Shown one piece after another: positions 47,126 through 58,645 of a DNA stretch of 64,000 nt. The notes below the pieces were generated by a model. That model ran no database searches, was not told the DNA's origin, and saw only the letters and a list, made by a program, of their open reading frames with translations. This DNA comes from Megamerina dolium (taxonomy: Eukaryota; Arthropoda; Insecta; Diptera; Megamerinidae), in the NCBI GenBank assembly GCA_963854835.1, contig OY978526.1, positions 40,132,140 through 40,196,139 on the forward strand. Reading direction: 5' to 3'. Each line of letters opens with the position of its first letter. Within the stretch, counting starts at the first letter, position 1. Position numbers and translations under genes: made by a program.

Positions 47126-49952
47126 TGGCCTAAATGTGTCCTTCCCGAGAGCAGCTAGAATAACCTAAACTAATGTAAATTATTTGATTTTAGTTCCAAC
47201 AGCTCGGAATCGGATCCAAGTACAGCTAGAAATAGGATTTCAATGATTAGTTCCACTCTACCTTCAAAAGGGAAATACTTTAAGTAATATTCAAGGAATT
47301 GCTGTCGATAGTCATCTTATCGACATGCATTTATATTAAAAAACGTCTACTAGAAAAGGGGATAATTACAACCTAGAAGAGATAGAAGAGAAAGAAGTAC
47401 TAAAATCGCCAAATGAGCACAATGCGAATGAATAGAGAAGTAAACATGCACACGCATATTCTGATTGCGTAAGATTGAAGTGCCACCCAGTGATGGAGGA
47501 TAGGGGAATTATACTATGAATGTCATATGAATGTGGGTGCATACGAGTGCATGCAAACCACATTGATTCAAGCGATTGAAAAGATGTTTTTTTTTGTATT
47601 ATTTCATTTTCATGTTTACACGAGAATGCGAGAAGTGTAAAGTTGGTCTGACGTGCATATAAAGGTGTGGTTGTTGTTATGTTTAAACGCATATAAAAAC
47701 ACATAGACACATACAGATACAGACTTGTACCAGTACTAGTAACGGATTGTGGTTTTTTGCATTTCGGTTTAAATTTTACAATTGAGTGCATGTATTTATA
47801 TACACTACAAGCATATATATATGTAAGTATTTTGATACATGTAGTATGGGTGTGTATAGTCGATGGATACGATATGCATGCGTGTGCATGTGTGGTAGAA
47901 GAAAAGCATACAAGTGTCGAATAACAATAACAACAACGACAACAACTACTACAACAAATACAAAAGCAATAATGCTGACGTTGATGCTGCTAATGCTGCT
48001 GATGATGCTGCTGCTGTTGATGATGACGATGATGATGGTGATGATGATGGTGATGATGCCGATGATAAAATCCAACAAACAACAGCCGCAAAATGCTACA
48101 TTTACTCATTCACACATACATATGAACCAATATTACAACACACGAGACAACTTGCATATAGACTCGTATGCATATGCATACTTACATGCATACATGAAGT
48201 AGGGTGGATGAATGTAATGTACAGGTAGCATCAGATGCTCAAGTGTATGTCAGTGTGGAAATGAGAATTACTCGTACTTGTCATCATCGCTATCATCGTC
48301 AACGCACTTTATCCTTGAAATGGGCTTGTGATGCGTTATGCGTAATGCGCACAACACAAGTACATGCATTTGAAATTTAATATGTACCATACATTACTCA
48401 CGTGCAAACTTGCATATATTACCTACATACATACATGAGTGCAACTCGCAGGTATATATGTGTATGTATATAGTGAATCGCATTCTTACACACTTAAATT
48501 CGTGAATGATGTTGTCAGAACGGATTCAAGTTAGTGTAGGCCAAGCAACCATTTGCATGAAAATGTTGTAGTTACAGATTGACATACTCGAGTGTAACAC
48601 TAGCAACAAAAACAACAACAATAACACTATAACTACTATAGGTTGTCATAGTGTCAAACTGCGAGTGTAGTTAAAAGAAGTACTAATGGTGACTTAATTA
48701 AGATTTTCATTATCTTCTCGACTTTATAAAGTTCTTCTAAATCAAACTGATCTAAATCAGCCAGAAAGTTTGCAGGTACATTCAATTTGTCCTAAAAGAA
48801 AAGTATGAGTTTTATAACATTCGATTTATTCTTTCCTTTTAGAAACAAGTAAATTCGATTAACCACAAGACAAGCAAATTTCTTTAAATCTATTTTTATA
48901 AGTTATTTCTCTACTTGATGCAATGTAGATTTGTAAGCTTTTAGTATTACGAGCGTCCTTTTCAGAGACGAATTAATATAAAGAAAACAGTACCATCTTT
49001 AATCTTTCACCAAATCAAAAATGCTTCCAGTTTTTTGCATAATTTTCTTTTGCAGAGCATGAAAAATAATTTAATGATATTAATAGATAATATCAAATTT
49101 TCCAAAGATTCAAACAATTAATAGTGGTGTTAACAAGTATAATGGAAATAAAATGCATTAACACAGCGACCTAGCTAAACGGAATTTAGAGTGTAGCTTC
49201 GAATAAAATCAAAAGTAGCTTCATAAAAATTCTGAAATTAACCTAAAAAAAGAAATAAATAAAAACATAATAATCATCGAGTTTTTAATACAAAAGTAAA
49301 CAATACCAAAGTAGAATGTCAACATTTAAGGTTTATACATATATTTTTTTCTTTTTTCTTTTCTACTCATCTAATCACCCCAAAGTGTATGAATACGTGC
49401 TTATGTGTGCATGTGTTCGTCTTGATGATTTTGTAGTTACTATATTTAGGATATAATGTCAATGTAATTGTTGTTCATGCACACGTTACTAATTGCAACA
49501 TGTCTCCAGCCACGTCATGCTTAAGCCTTTCCATGCTTGCACACGGAAATACTCCTACTGTGTGTACATATGTACTGCTCAATGCACGAAGGACTAGACC
49601 AAAAGTAATGAGCCTGATTTGAAAAACAATTTTGTGGCTCTGTGATATACTCTGTATAATGTTTATGATGCTCATGTATCGATTCACATACGAAATATTT
49701 GTGGATAATGTGCTCTGCATACCATTTTATTTAAAATTTATGATATTTTTTCGAAGAATAATGTACATACTCCTACAGGTAAATATAAGAGCATCATCAC
49801 TTTCAGAACAGTATTTATTATGACAATGACATAATTAATGATGTAAAGAAAAGTTGAAAAAAATGTGTTAATTAAATCAAATTAAACGAAAACAGCCAGT
49901 GTGATTCAAGGTAGAAAATACGATGGAAGGTATTGAAAAATGATACTCTTGG
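47126..49952. other. AT-rich non-coding stretch with a large triplet microsatellite
   Basis: The main structure is the GAT/GCT/AAC triplet tract at 47921-48067. Elsewhere only short frames and CA/TATG repeats occur. No gene was recognised. Confidence 0.5.
47921..48067. repeat. Compound triplet microsatellite (AAC, GCT, GAT)
   Basis: About 150 bp of AACAAC, then GATGCTGCT, then GATGATGATG units. Its plus-strand frame reads as an asparagine run then an aspartate run. The remainder of that frame is ordinary sequence, so I treat it as a microsatellite rather than a coding exon. Confidence 0.75.
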
Positions 49953-50425
49953 CTAATCCAACAACATCAATATTTTATGCACTCTCCTTGATCGTCTATA
50001 ACTCAGGCGCAACGGTTGGGCATATTTTGTTTCAAATTTTTCCCATAGCTTTTTTTAACGCCATTGGCGTTCATTGAGATTGCCAAACTGCTTCAAATTT
50101 CTGAATGTTTTTTGGTGGAATCTAGAGTTGTTGATGGCCCAAACATTTTCAATTGGACAGCTGTCTAGAACTGCGGCGGCGAAAGCATTTGGTGAATATC
50201 ATGTAGCTATTTCCATGCGGTGCACAAACGACTTTTGTGTTTGGATCATTGTCTTCCAACAGAACCTTATGGTATGGTGGTCTATGATACAAATAGCACA
50301 AACGTTCGGCAGTCAGTATTCTTGTGAATACGATCAATGTACCAAAAGCACGTTCTCAAAGGGCACCGTAAACATGAAGCTTCTGTGCATGTTTAACTGT
50401 TGTGTGGAACGATACCTTAACTGAT
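49953..50425 (-). pseudogene. Tc1-like transposase C-terminal remnant (DD34E type)
   Basis: On the minus strand, VKHAQKLHVYGAL, a stop, then ERAFGTLIVFTRILTAERLC match the region before the second catalytic residue in Tc1-family transposases. VLLEDNDPN carries that aspartate (GAC 50253-50251). In a shifted frame PIENVWAINNSRFH carries the final glutamate (GAA 50150-50148), 103 nt downstream, as expected for DD34E with a one-base indel. FRNLKQFGNLNERQW, a stop, and KKLWEKFETKYAQPLRLSYR complete the C-terminus, ending at 49953. The first aspartate and the DNA-binding region are not visible. At least one frameshift and two stops make it non-functional. Confidence 0.8.
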
Positions 50426-52131
50426 GTTGATCACATCACATTACGACTACGTAAGCGTTCTGTGGCTTGAGGAACTGAAGTGCCTAGATTTTGTTCGAAG
50501 AAGTGCACAATCTGCTGAAATTGATATAATGTTGTCAACACGATTGGCTAGAAGTTGGGATGGTCGTTTACACTAACGTTTTGTTATCATGTTTTCACTT
50601 CACAAATCATGAACATAAACTGACAGCTCTGTCAAAATCAGTTTTTGCATTAGCCAAGGGTTGCATTTGGTCACACCAAGAGAGAGATTTGACGATTATT
50701 GACATTTATTAACGGTTTTTCGTTGTATTTCCTATCGTGAATCACACTATATAGTGGACGACGGTCAATTTCTTTTGATATAACCAGCAGTGTAGACAGT
50801 AGACGAACAACAGGCGAACGGCAAAGATTACATGTACGTAAGTCTTATCACCTTAATAAGCCACAGCCACTCTGTTATTCGTAAACATTTGTTATTTTAC
50901 AACATCGTTCATATTATCCGTACTGAAGTCAATATTGACTTATTCATTTTCGATGTCAAGGTTGCTTTTATTTTAGTATGCAATACTTTGAATTTTGAAT
51001 GCAAATGTCATTAGCATGTTCCATTTATGTATTTTCGGCTCAATACTTTTGGTGCAAACCGTTATACATGTGCGTGCAAGTATATCACTCGTGTGTATCC
51101 ACTTGTGCGTGAAAAACACAAAAAACAGTGTAGACAATACATAGAACTGCGTGTATATATGGGAAGAGCTGGCTGCATGAGCTGCTGGGTGTACGTGGGA
51201 ATTCATCTCAGTCTCACAAGTTCTTGATGCTTCAGCTCTGTGTATTTAATTCTTGATAACAATAATGATGACCATGTTAGGGTTAGACGTAGTGGTGGAT
51301 ATCATTATAATAATGATGATGATGATGGCGATGATTCTGGTGGTTCTAAAAATGCCTCCATTGTCAATATAAATATTTGTACAATACTAACCATGCACAA
51401 TATTATAACATATATGTACCTACGTGTTTAACTAGATTAGGGCATCATCATTTTGAGCTAATGCTAACATTGTGATTTCTTACTTGGATTAGTTATAATA
51501 AATACGAAATAATGAATTGATGTTGGTATGTGCTAGATGACCTACACCCCATTGCTTTTCAACTATCACACAAAGATTAACCATATTTTGTATTTCCACT
51601 TAATATTACTCATAGACATAGTAACTATAAGAATAGCTAATTTATAATTTGCAACAAATGCTATATTAAACCTTCATAGCTATGCATAACACACTTCAAC
51701 ATTATGAAGAATAGAAAAATATTATAATGTCATCATATAAGCTGGAATTGTTTCTAAGATGAAGGCAAAATATATCGCATAGGTAGAGACATGAACATAA
51801 GTAGACACACGTGTATGTACTAAAATGCACAATAATATGACATGGCAACGCAACGCAACGGAACGGAACATATAGCTATACAATCTATTATATTTACACG
51901 CAACATCATCGACATGTTGACTGAAATATGCATACTATTTATTAACAATATACTACGCACTGCAATGTTTGTATGTATGCATGTACTGCTAATAAAATCG
52001 TACACATTCACATACACTCACACGCATTCAGTTTTCCATAAGAGTTTCTATGCAAATTATATGGAATGAGAACTTCTTGGCTGCTAACTTGTAACGGAAA
52101 TAGGTTTTTTTTTCTAGCCTTAATCCGTATA

Positions 52132-52163
<32 letters not shown>

Positions 52164-54353
52164 TTATTGTTCATACGCTTCCTATAAAATAGATGCACTT
52201 GTTATTACATTGAAACAAGTGCATATTTAGTATGTGTACGTACGTTCTATATGTAGCTATATGTATGTAGAACACTGAAAGTTTCTGCAATTTAAGTTAA
52301 ATATTCAAAGTGGTCTCTCATAAATCCTATAAGATGGTTAAATTTCAGTTTTAACTAATTAAATGATTTTGCCTATTTCTTGATCATGTTTTTCGTTTGA
52401 AAAAAAAAAGCAACTTTCTATTTGAATGAAGTAAGAAAAAAAAAGTCACCTTGAATGATGTCTAAAAGTTTTCAGTGTACCCCATCACATATGCACAACA
52501 TACTTATTAGCATACGAACATATGTATAATGTGTATGTGCTTGAACATAAATATACACGAGCACATTTGTATGTAGTTTCATATAGGAATGTACACATGT
52601 AAGTATAAATGCATTCAATTGGCCTGGCTTTAGACACAGTATACTCGAATGTTTGTTGAAAAATTCTTCAATGTGTTTTTTTCTTCTTCTTCTTTCGTAT
52701 ACGCTATTAACAATGTTAAGATTTATATTACTATGCGTAGGGAAAATTTTGCTTAATGCTTTAAGGCCATTGCTATTCACTCTGCTTCTGCTTATACGAT
52801 TCCTTTCTCACTCCTCATCCTTCTCCCTGAGTGGTTGTTTTCTTTTCGTTCTGTTGTACAATTTTTTTTTTGTTCTATTGATTTCTACGTGGGCATACGT
52901 ACATATATAAATACCATACTTAAACACATACACAGGATATATTATACGTACATACTCGTACATTTGAGCATTGTGTATGAAGTGCAGTTATGAATGCCAT
53001 AATGCTCATACACTTTGAATAAGGTATTTGCTGACTTGATCATTGTCACTGTGTTGTCATCGTTTTTGTTGCTACAGTTGTTCTCTGTCGTTACTGTTGT
53101 TCTTGTTATCGTGTTAAAAGCCGCAAACCTTGCATTTAAGACAGCCAGTGGGTAGAAGGGGTACATGTGCGTTGTCTGTACTGTTGCTATGCAAAATCGA
53201 TGATTATGCGTACGCTAGTTACTTTACGCATATTCATACATACCACCAACTCATGTCCTTCTGCATGTAAATGTATGTACATCATATACTCATATGCGTT
53301 AGTGCATTAGTATAATTTTCTGTTCTTTTCATTATTCTTCTTCTTCTACTGCTTCTTCTACTACATTTTCTGCTTCTAGTTTTGCCCGGCTTCCTATCGA
53401 TGGCGGAAGTTAATTTTCCACTTGATTAAAGTGTGTCTGTGTAGAGCAATTTTTTTTTCTTTAAAAACTCAAGTTTCTGATTAAAAATTGTTCGAAAGTT
53501 CGAAGAATAAAATCAGACATCTTATAAATATCTTCATTTTTATAACAATTAATTTTTCTATACGTGCTCTATAAAAAAGATGTGAGCGCTCAGGAAGATA
53601 GAAGAATTTGCCGTATTGTTTAAGAAACGCTTTATATGCAACTAATGGACATTGTAGCATTATTTAGGATATTCTCGACACCCTTGAACAAACTACTGTA
53701 GATTGGAAGTATTAATACTAAATCAGCATTTTATACTACCTCATGTTTAAACATTCCAGCTTCGAGAGAGGTTAATTCTACGACTACTATATTAAGCCTT
53801 TTAAGGTGTAGTCTGCATCGAACTAAAATATATCTCTGACAGATCTCCACAACAGATTTTTGAACTTGAAAACTCATGTGACGCCTATTTATAATAAGCT
53901 CTTTCAGAAATCGTTTTCCGATGGGCTTTTTTACTTTTTCGCAGAGTTCGGACAGACTTCCATACATGAATAGGTTCGTGTATGAAATATATCGAAATTT
54001 TTACTTTCGAATGCACACGCATTTATCTACGAAGTATATATGAATTATTCAGGAACGGCGCTGTCGTAAGTAAATGACCAAGCGATCATAGGAATGATTG
54101 AATAAAATAGTTGAAGAACTTAATATATTTTTTGTTTTAATTTTTTTAATACTGTTCACTTTTTTGTGAACAATTAAATATAATTTATAGCCGTCAAACA
54201 TATGGAAGATAACTTGTGAATGGAAATTCTATCGGGTCATATACTTTACAGAAATCCCTGATATGGCGATGATAGGGGGTTAGTTTATAGGTAGCTTGTA
54301 ATTGTTAAGTCCCAAGTGTCTTTACTTTCATTTTGTATTGCAGACCACTTAAG
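50426..54353. other. AT-rich non-coding stretch with microsatellites
   Basis: It includes a GAT run (51306-51336), a GTT run (52132-52163) and CTT runs near 52680 and 53336-53360. A minus-strand 78-codon frame at 53731-53967 has no recognised motif. No gene was recognised. Confidence 0.5.
52132..52163. repeat. (GTT)n microsatellite
   Basis: About ten GTT triplets in a row. Simple sequence. Confidence 0.9.
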
Positions 54354-54765
54354 AGGTAAAGGTATTTTTCTTCTTCTTATGTGGCCATAACAACCGAATA
54401 TCGATTTAGGCCGAAAATAACATGCTTCGCCAGCCATCTCTGTTCTTCGCTAGCTGGCGCCAGTTAGAAATTCCAAGCGCTGTCAGGTTCTCCAGTACTT
54501 GGTCTTTCCACCGGAGGTTTGGTCTTCCTCTTCTGCGCCGTCCTCCAGCGGGTTCCGAATATAACACCTTCTTAGCTGGAGCGTGTTCTTCCATTCGCTC
54601 GACATGACCTAGTCAGTGCAGCCGCTGGATTTTGATGCGCTTTACTATGTCAATATCGGCATACAGCTCGTACAGCTCATGGTTGTACCTTATTCGGTAC
54701 TTGCCACCAACGCAAATAGGTCCAAAGATCTTGCGTAGGACTTTTCTCTCGAAAGGTAAAGGTAT
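54354..54765 (-). mobile_element. 5'-truncated RTE-like non-LTR retrotransposon with target duplication
   Basis: The 388-bp insert (54366-54753) is bracketed by a perfect 12-bp repeat AGGTAAAGGTAT (54354-54365 and 54754-54765). On the minus strand it opens in the middle of a coding region and ends in TTATGGCCACATAAG followed by a short GAA/A-rich tail. This is the structure of a 5'-truncated retrotransposon insertion. The intact duplication and only one stop in the coding part point to a fairly young insertion. Confidence 0.88.
54406..54753 (-). pseudogene. C-terminus of an RTE-like reverse transcriptase protein
   Basis: Read on the minus strand, one frame runs FERKVLRKIFGPICVGGKYR, IRYNHELYELY, DIVKRIKIQRLH, stop, LGHVERMEEHAPAKKVL, GGRRRRGRPNLRWKDQV and WRQLAKNRDGWRSMLFSA, ending at 54406. 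The ERK-LR-IFGP, IRYN-ELYELY, LGHV-RM and RRGRP-RW blocks are the usual end of RTE-type and related ORF2 proteins. The single break is TGA at 54615-54613, where the family normally has tryptophan. There is no 5' part because of truncation at insertion. Confidence 0.88.
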
Positions 54766-55160
54766 AGTGTGTGTATATTTGAAAAAACATTCAAAAGGTA
54801 AAACTAAAGGGAGTAGCATTTGCATTTCATCCTAATAGATGCGATTCATGGGCAATTATGGGTATATTTCTCGAATTTCATGGATTTTCTGTTTATTTCA
54901 TAAGGCAGTGGAAGTAACAGGTATGTGATAATGGGGATCGCATATATATGTTACCTCTGTAGGGCTGCCCTTGTAGTGCTGCGATCGAAATTTATAAAAA
55001 TGTCCGTTTAGTAGAGTGCGTCTTCTCTACCATTTATGTACAAGTGCTACAATCACATACGATCATATGTATATGAATGATAAATTTTTGTTTTAAATTT
55101 CTTCGTCTATGATACATTTTTGATGCTTACATTGCGTTCATATGAGCCGCTCACTGCAAA

Positions 55161-55230
55161 ATTCGGTTAACTCCTTTCTTTTAAATATCTTAAAGTACAA
55201 ATTCGGTTAACTCCTTTCTTTTAAATATCG
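55161..55230. repeat. 40-bp tandem duplication
   Basis: ATTCGGTTAACTCCTTTCTT followed by TTAAATATC occurs at 55161 and again at 55201, with exact agreement over about 29 bases before the copies diverge. Confidence 0.85.
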
Positions 55231-56222
55231 TAAATTTAAATGTCAGTGTCAACCAAGTGTTTAAATACTAAAATTTAAGATACTCCAAACAATGATTTTT
55301 CAAAAAATGGAAATAATCGAACTGTGAACGATGTCAAATACTTTTAGACTTTCCGTTCATGTGGAAGTTTGAAATTGAAATTTGTATGTTCTCTCACACA
55401 TATAGAATAAATAGTATAGAATAAAATAGATAACAATTAAAATACACAGCTTAGTGTATGATATGTTTGCAAATAAATATTTCCTAGCGATATCCGAAGA
55501 GTTAGTCACACACATACGTAATCTTAATTCATAAGACCGTCACATATGATTTCTATAGTAGAATCAAATGAAACAACAGAAAAATAGGAAAAAGAAAGTA
55601 ATAAATAAATGGTCTCTTACTTCGATCAAGCATATTCGATATGTATTGAGTGGAGAAGGTAGTAATTCAAGTTTAAATGTAGAACCGCATGTCACTCATT
55701 GACATTTCACTCACATCGCATGCGCATAACTATGTGAGGATGTTTAAAAGTTGCTGTTGCATATTATTCAATTTTTGTTGTTATAATTTATATTATATCT
55801 CATATGTATAATACAATAAAGAAATAATAATTCATTAAATATATATTTTTCTATTTTCTTTTATTTTATATCAGTATTAAGGATATTTTATTTTATTCTC
55901 TTCTGTAGTTTTTAATAAAAAATTTCATTCGCATATCCTGTGACTCAAATTTTTATTTACATCTTCATTTGTTTATTCAACACACAGAAAGAATACTGCA
56001 ATGGTTTCGCATGTGCATGTGTATTTATGTGTCTGAATGTATATATTAAATGTTTTTACATATCTAGGTATTGTTGCAGTTGTAAACTTCGATGCTGTAC
56101 AAATGTATTCATAAATTGTGCCATTACAAGTGCTTGACACTCCTTGTCTAATTCCATTACTGTCTTCTGCTGCTGCTCTACTGCTACTTCTTTAGCATTT
56201 TCATATGTGAATTTGTATACCA

Positions 56223-56224
<2 letters not shown>

Positions 56225-56254
<30 letters not shown>
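56225..56254. repeat. (GT)n microsatellite
   Basis: About fifteen uninterrupted TG units. Simple sequence. Confidence 0.92.
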
Positions 56255-56256
<2 letters not shown>

Positions 56257-57129
56257 ACGTATGTAAGTATAGTATATTATATACGTTTATGAATGCTTTA
56301 GCATGTTTATGATGCAACTTCCATGCGAACACATATACACGTATGTCATAAACCGTTGCTCATAAGAATTTTTTGTTTTTGTTTTTGCTTTTTATGATAA
56401 ACCCACTGCATCTTGAATGCCTTACTACCATCACCACAACTAATACTAAATAACATCATCATCATCAGCAGCAGCAGAAGTTTGATGTGATGATGCTTTC
56501 TTGTCAGCGCTATTAAAATTTTCTTACACTCTTGAGCATTCACAAGTTTCTTGGTATTCGTGTTCATCTATATTACGAGTATGTATGAATGATGTGAGCA
56601 TTATGTGATGCAATGTCGTGTGGTCTATCATGCTTCGCATACTACACATATTTAAATTAAGGTGGGTCACAAAGAAAAGTGGATCTTGGCAACGTCCTAT
56701 AAACCTTTAAAAACGGGATTTAGCATAAGAAGAGGATGAAAGTTTTATGGAGCTAAAAAACTCCCGAGGTGGAGCTAAGCTTAATTTGTTTTGTATCGAA
56801 CTCGACCCAGTCGAACGTAGTTATATTACTATCAGTATATACCATACATATGCATGTCCATGTGTATAATGGCGCACAAGTAAATATATATATTTCCACT
56901 ACTTTCTTTTCAAATAACCTTTTAGAGCTAAATTCTCATTTATTGTCAATATCGAACATACAAAACAAAAAAAAAAACGTGTGTATTTCGTTTGTTACAG
57001 CAAAATAAGGAGTTATTCCATAGGATCGGAGAGCAAATATTAGCCGAATGATTTTTTATTATTAATTATGTTTATGAAATGAGCCTTTATACGAAATTAA
57101 ACCTCTTTTTCTAATGGGAAAGTAACAAA

Positions 57130-57690
57130 GTAAAATATATCGCAGTTCTGTCCTTTAAGTGCGTAACACATCAATGAAAATTAATGGCAAGCAGACGGAG
57201 CCAAGTCTGGTAAGTACGGTGGGTGGGGCATGAAGTTCATGGTTTACCTGAATCAACCCAAAATTTTTTACGTTTTGGATCATCAAAATAAATCCATTTT
57301 TCGTTATCAGTATCAATGCTCTGCAAAAAAAGGCTTTCGTTTGTTCCATAGAAACAAAATTTCACTGGTTTTCTTGTTGCCTTTCAGTTAATTCGTATGA
57401 CACCCATTTTCCTGGTGTTTGATAGCATGAAAACATCTAGAAACTATTGCTTGATCAACTTTGAATATTTCTGGCATTTATTGTTAACTTAAAGTGTCAT
57501 CTTCGACCAGTATTTTTTTTTCTGTATTTTCTAACTTTTCAGCAGCCTTCCACGTTCATTTTTCACATAAAAATTATTATTTATGAATCGTTGAATCCAT
57601 CTTTTACATATTGCTAATGATGGAGCATGATCACCATAAACTTTTTCAAGCTTTGATTGTGATTCTGTCACATTTCTTCTTCTTATTCCT
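57130..57690 (-). pseudogene. Second mariner transposase pseudogene, internally deleted
   Basis: On the minus strand the N-terminal region reads TESQSKLEKVYGDHAPSLAI then WIQRFINNNFYVKNERGR, a mariner helix-turn-helix. After stops and frameshifts come IVSRCFHAIKH, KWVSYELTERQQ and then TDNEKWIYFDDPKRKKFWVD. Normally this block starts TGDE, so the first catalytic aspartate is asparagine here. The sequence then jumps to PPYLPDLAPSACH, so the segment with the second aspartate is deleted, and the third aspartate is alanine. MCYALKGQN beyond it fits the tail. It differs clearly from the mariner at 26.4 kb and is a separate, older lineage. Confidence 0.8.
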
Positions 57691-57866
57691 AATATTGTCC
57701 ACAAATCGTATGTTAAAGGCAAAAAATTCGATATTTTTAACACGATAAAATTGTATGTTGTTGTATTAGTACTAGTCAAATTTTTAACACTAACCGTTGT
57801 GACAGATAGCAAAACAATATAAAAAGTCCTGGTTCGTTCACAATAAACATAGCCTATGTATATGTA

Positions 57867-58211
57867 TGCGGGTGCCACAGCTCAGTGGTTAGTGTGTTGG
57901 ACTTCTGGTCAGTAGGTCGTGGTTCAATCCCCGGCTGATGCATAACAAATTTAATATCGAAAAGATTTTTCTTTCGAACGGTACCCACCTGTCGGCAAGT
58001 AATTGTCAATTCTTCTGACAGTAACAACTTGCCATGAAAAAGTTTCTAAAAGCACTCTGTGACAAAGCTCAGAAAAAGTGATGTCACAAGGGTTCTGCCG
58101 TTTGGAACCGGCTAAAATAAGTAGGTCCCTTCTAATGCTGATGTAATGGAAGAGAAGCTCGACCAATGAGACCTTTTGGGCTTTAAGTGCCACATATTTA
58201 TTTTTTTATTT
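57867..58211 (+). repeat. tRNA-derived SINE with target duplication
   Basis: The head carries an A box CAGCTCAGTGG (57880-57890) and B box GGTTCAATCCC (57921-57931). The body has the same blocks as the copy at 35.5 kb, with a short deletion where CTGTCCAAAATTTAAG would lie, and ends GTGCCACATATTTATTT. The 10-bp repeat TATGTATATG flanks it (57857-57866 and 58212-58221). The region between the boxes (TTGGACTTCTGGTCAG) differs from the other copies, so it may be a subfamily. Confidence 0.9.
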
Positions 58212-58221
58212 TATGTATATG

Positions 58222-58645
58222 GAGTTAATTATTTTTCGATTATAGTACCCTAAAGAAGTGACAGATATGGAAAAGTTTGTATATTGAGGATCAGAATCTC
58301 GATCTATTGAATGTACGTTTCCATTCTTAGCTTGCGAAAATATACAGCTCTCGAACTAAAACTTCGCATCTAGAATATGTCGCATTAAAAGATGATAATA
58401 ATTAGGTAAAATCACGCATCCCTCTCATACAAAGTTGTGCTTACATAGCAGTTTATGGCTTTAAAGTTTGCGAAAGAAAATATCAAGTTATTGAGCTGAC
58501 ATTCGGTAAGTATGATTACATTCACTAATGCATGGACACACCTTCCTAATTTTTTCATAACGTTTTGATAAATCTGATACAGTTTTTAACTTTGTATTAT
58601 CAATAAGTCATAAAAATTAATACTATCCCAGCAAAAAATTGTGAA
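58222..58645. other. AT-rich non-coding stretch
   Basis: Nothing was recognised between the SINE and the TIR element. Confidence 0.5.

Larger units (their letters stand above)
54766..57129. other. AT-rich non-coding stretch
   Basis: It has a 40-bp tandem duplication (55161-55230), a long GT run (56225-56254) and a CAT/CAG run (56454-56476). No gene or classified element was seen. Confidence 0.5.

Noticed and set aside
47914..48228. 104-codon plus-strand frame with asparagine and aspartate runs
   Set aside because: The runs come from a compound AAC/GCT/GAT microsatellite. The same DNA is open in three frames on two strands, and the rest has no domain or splice context.
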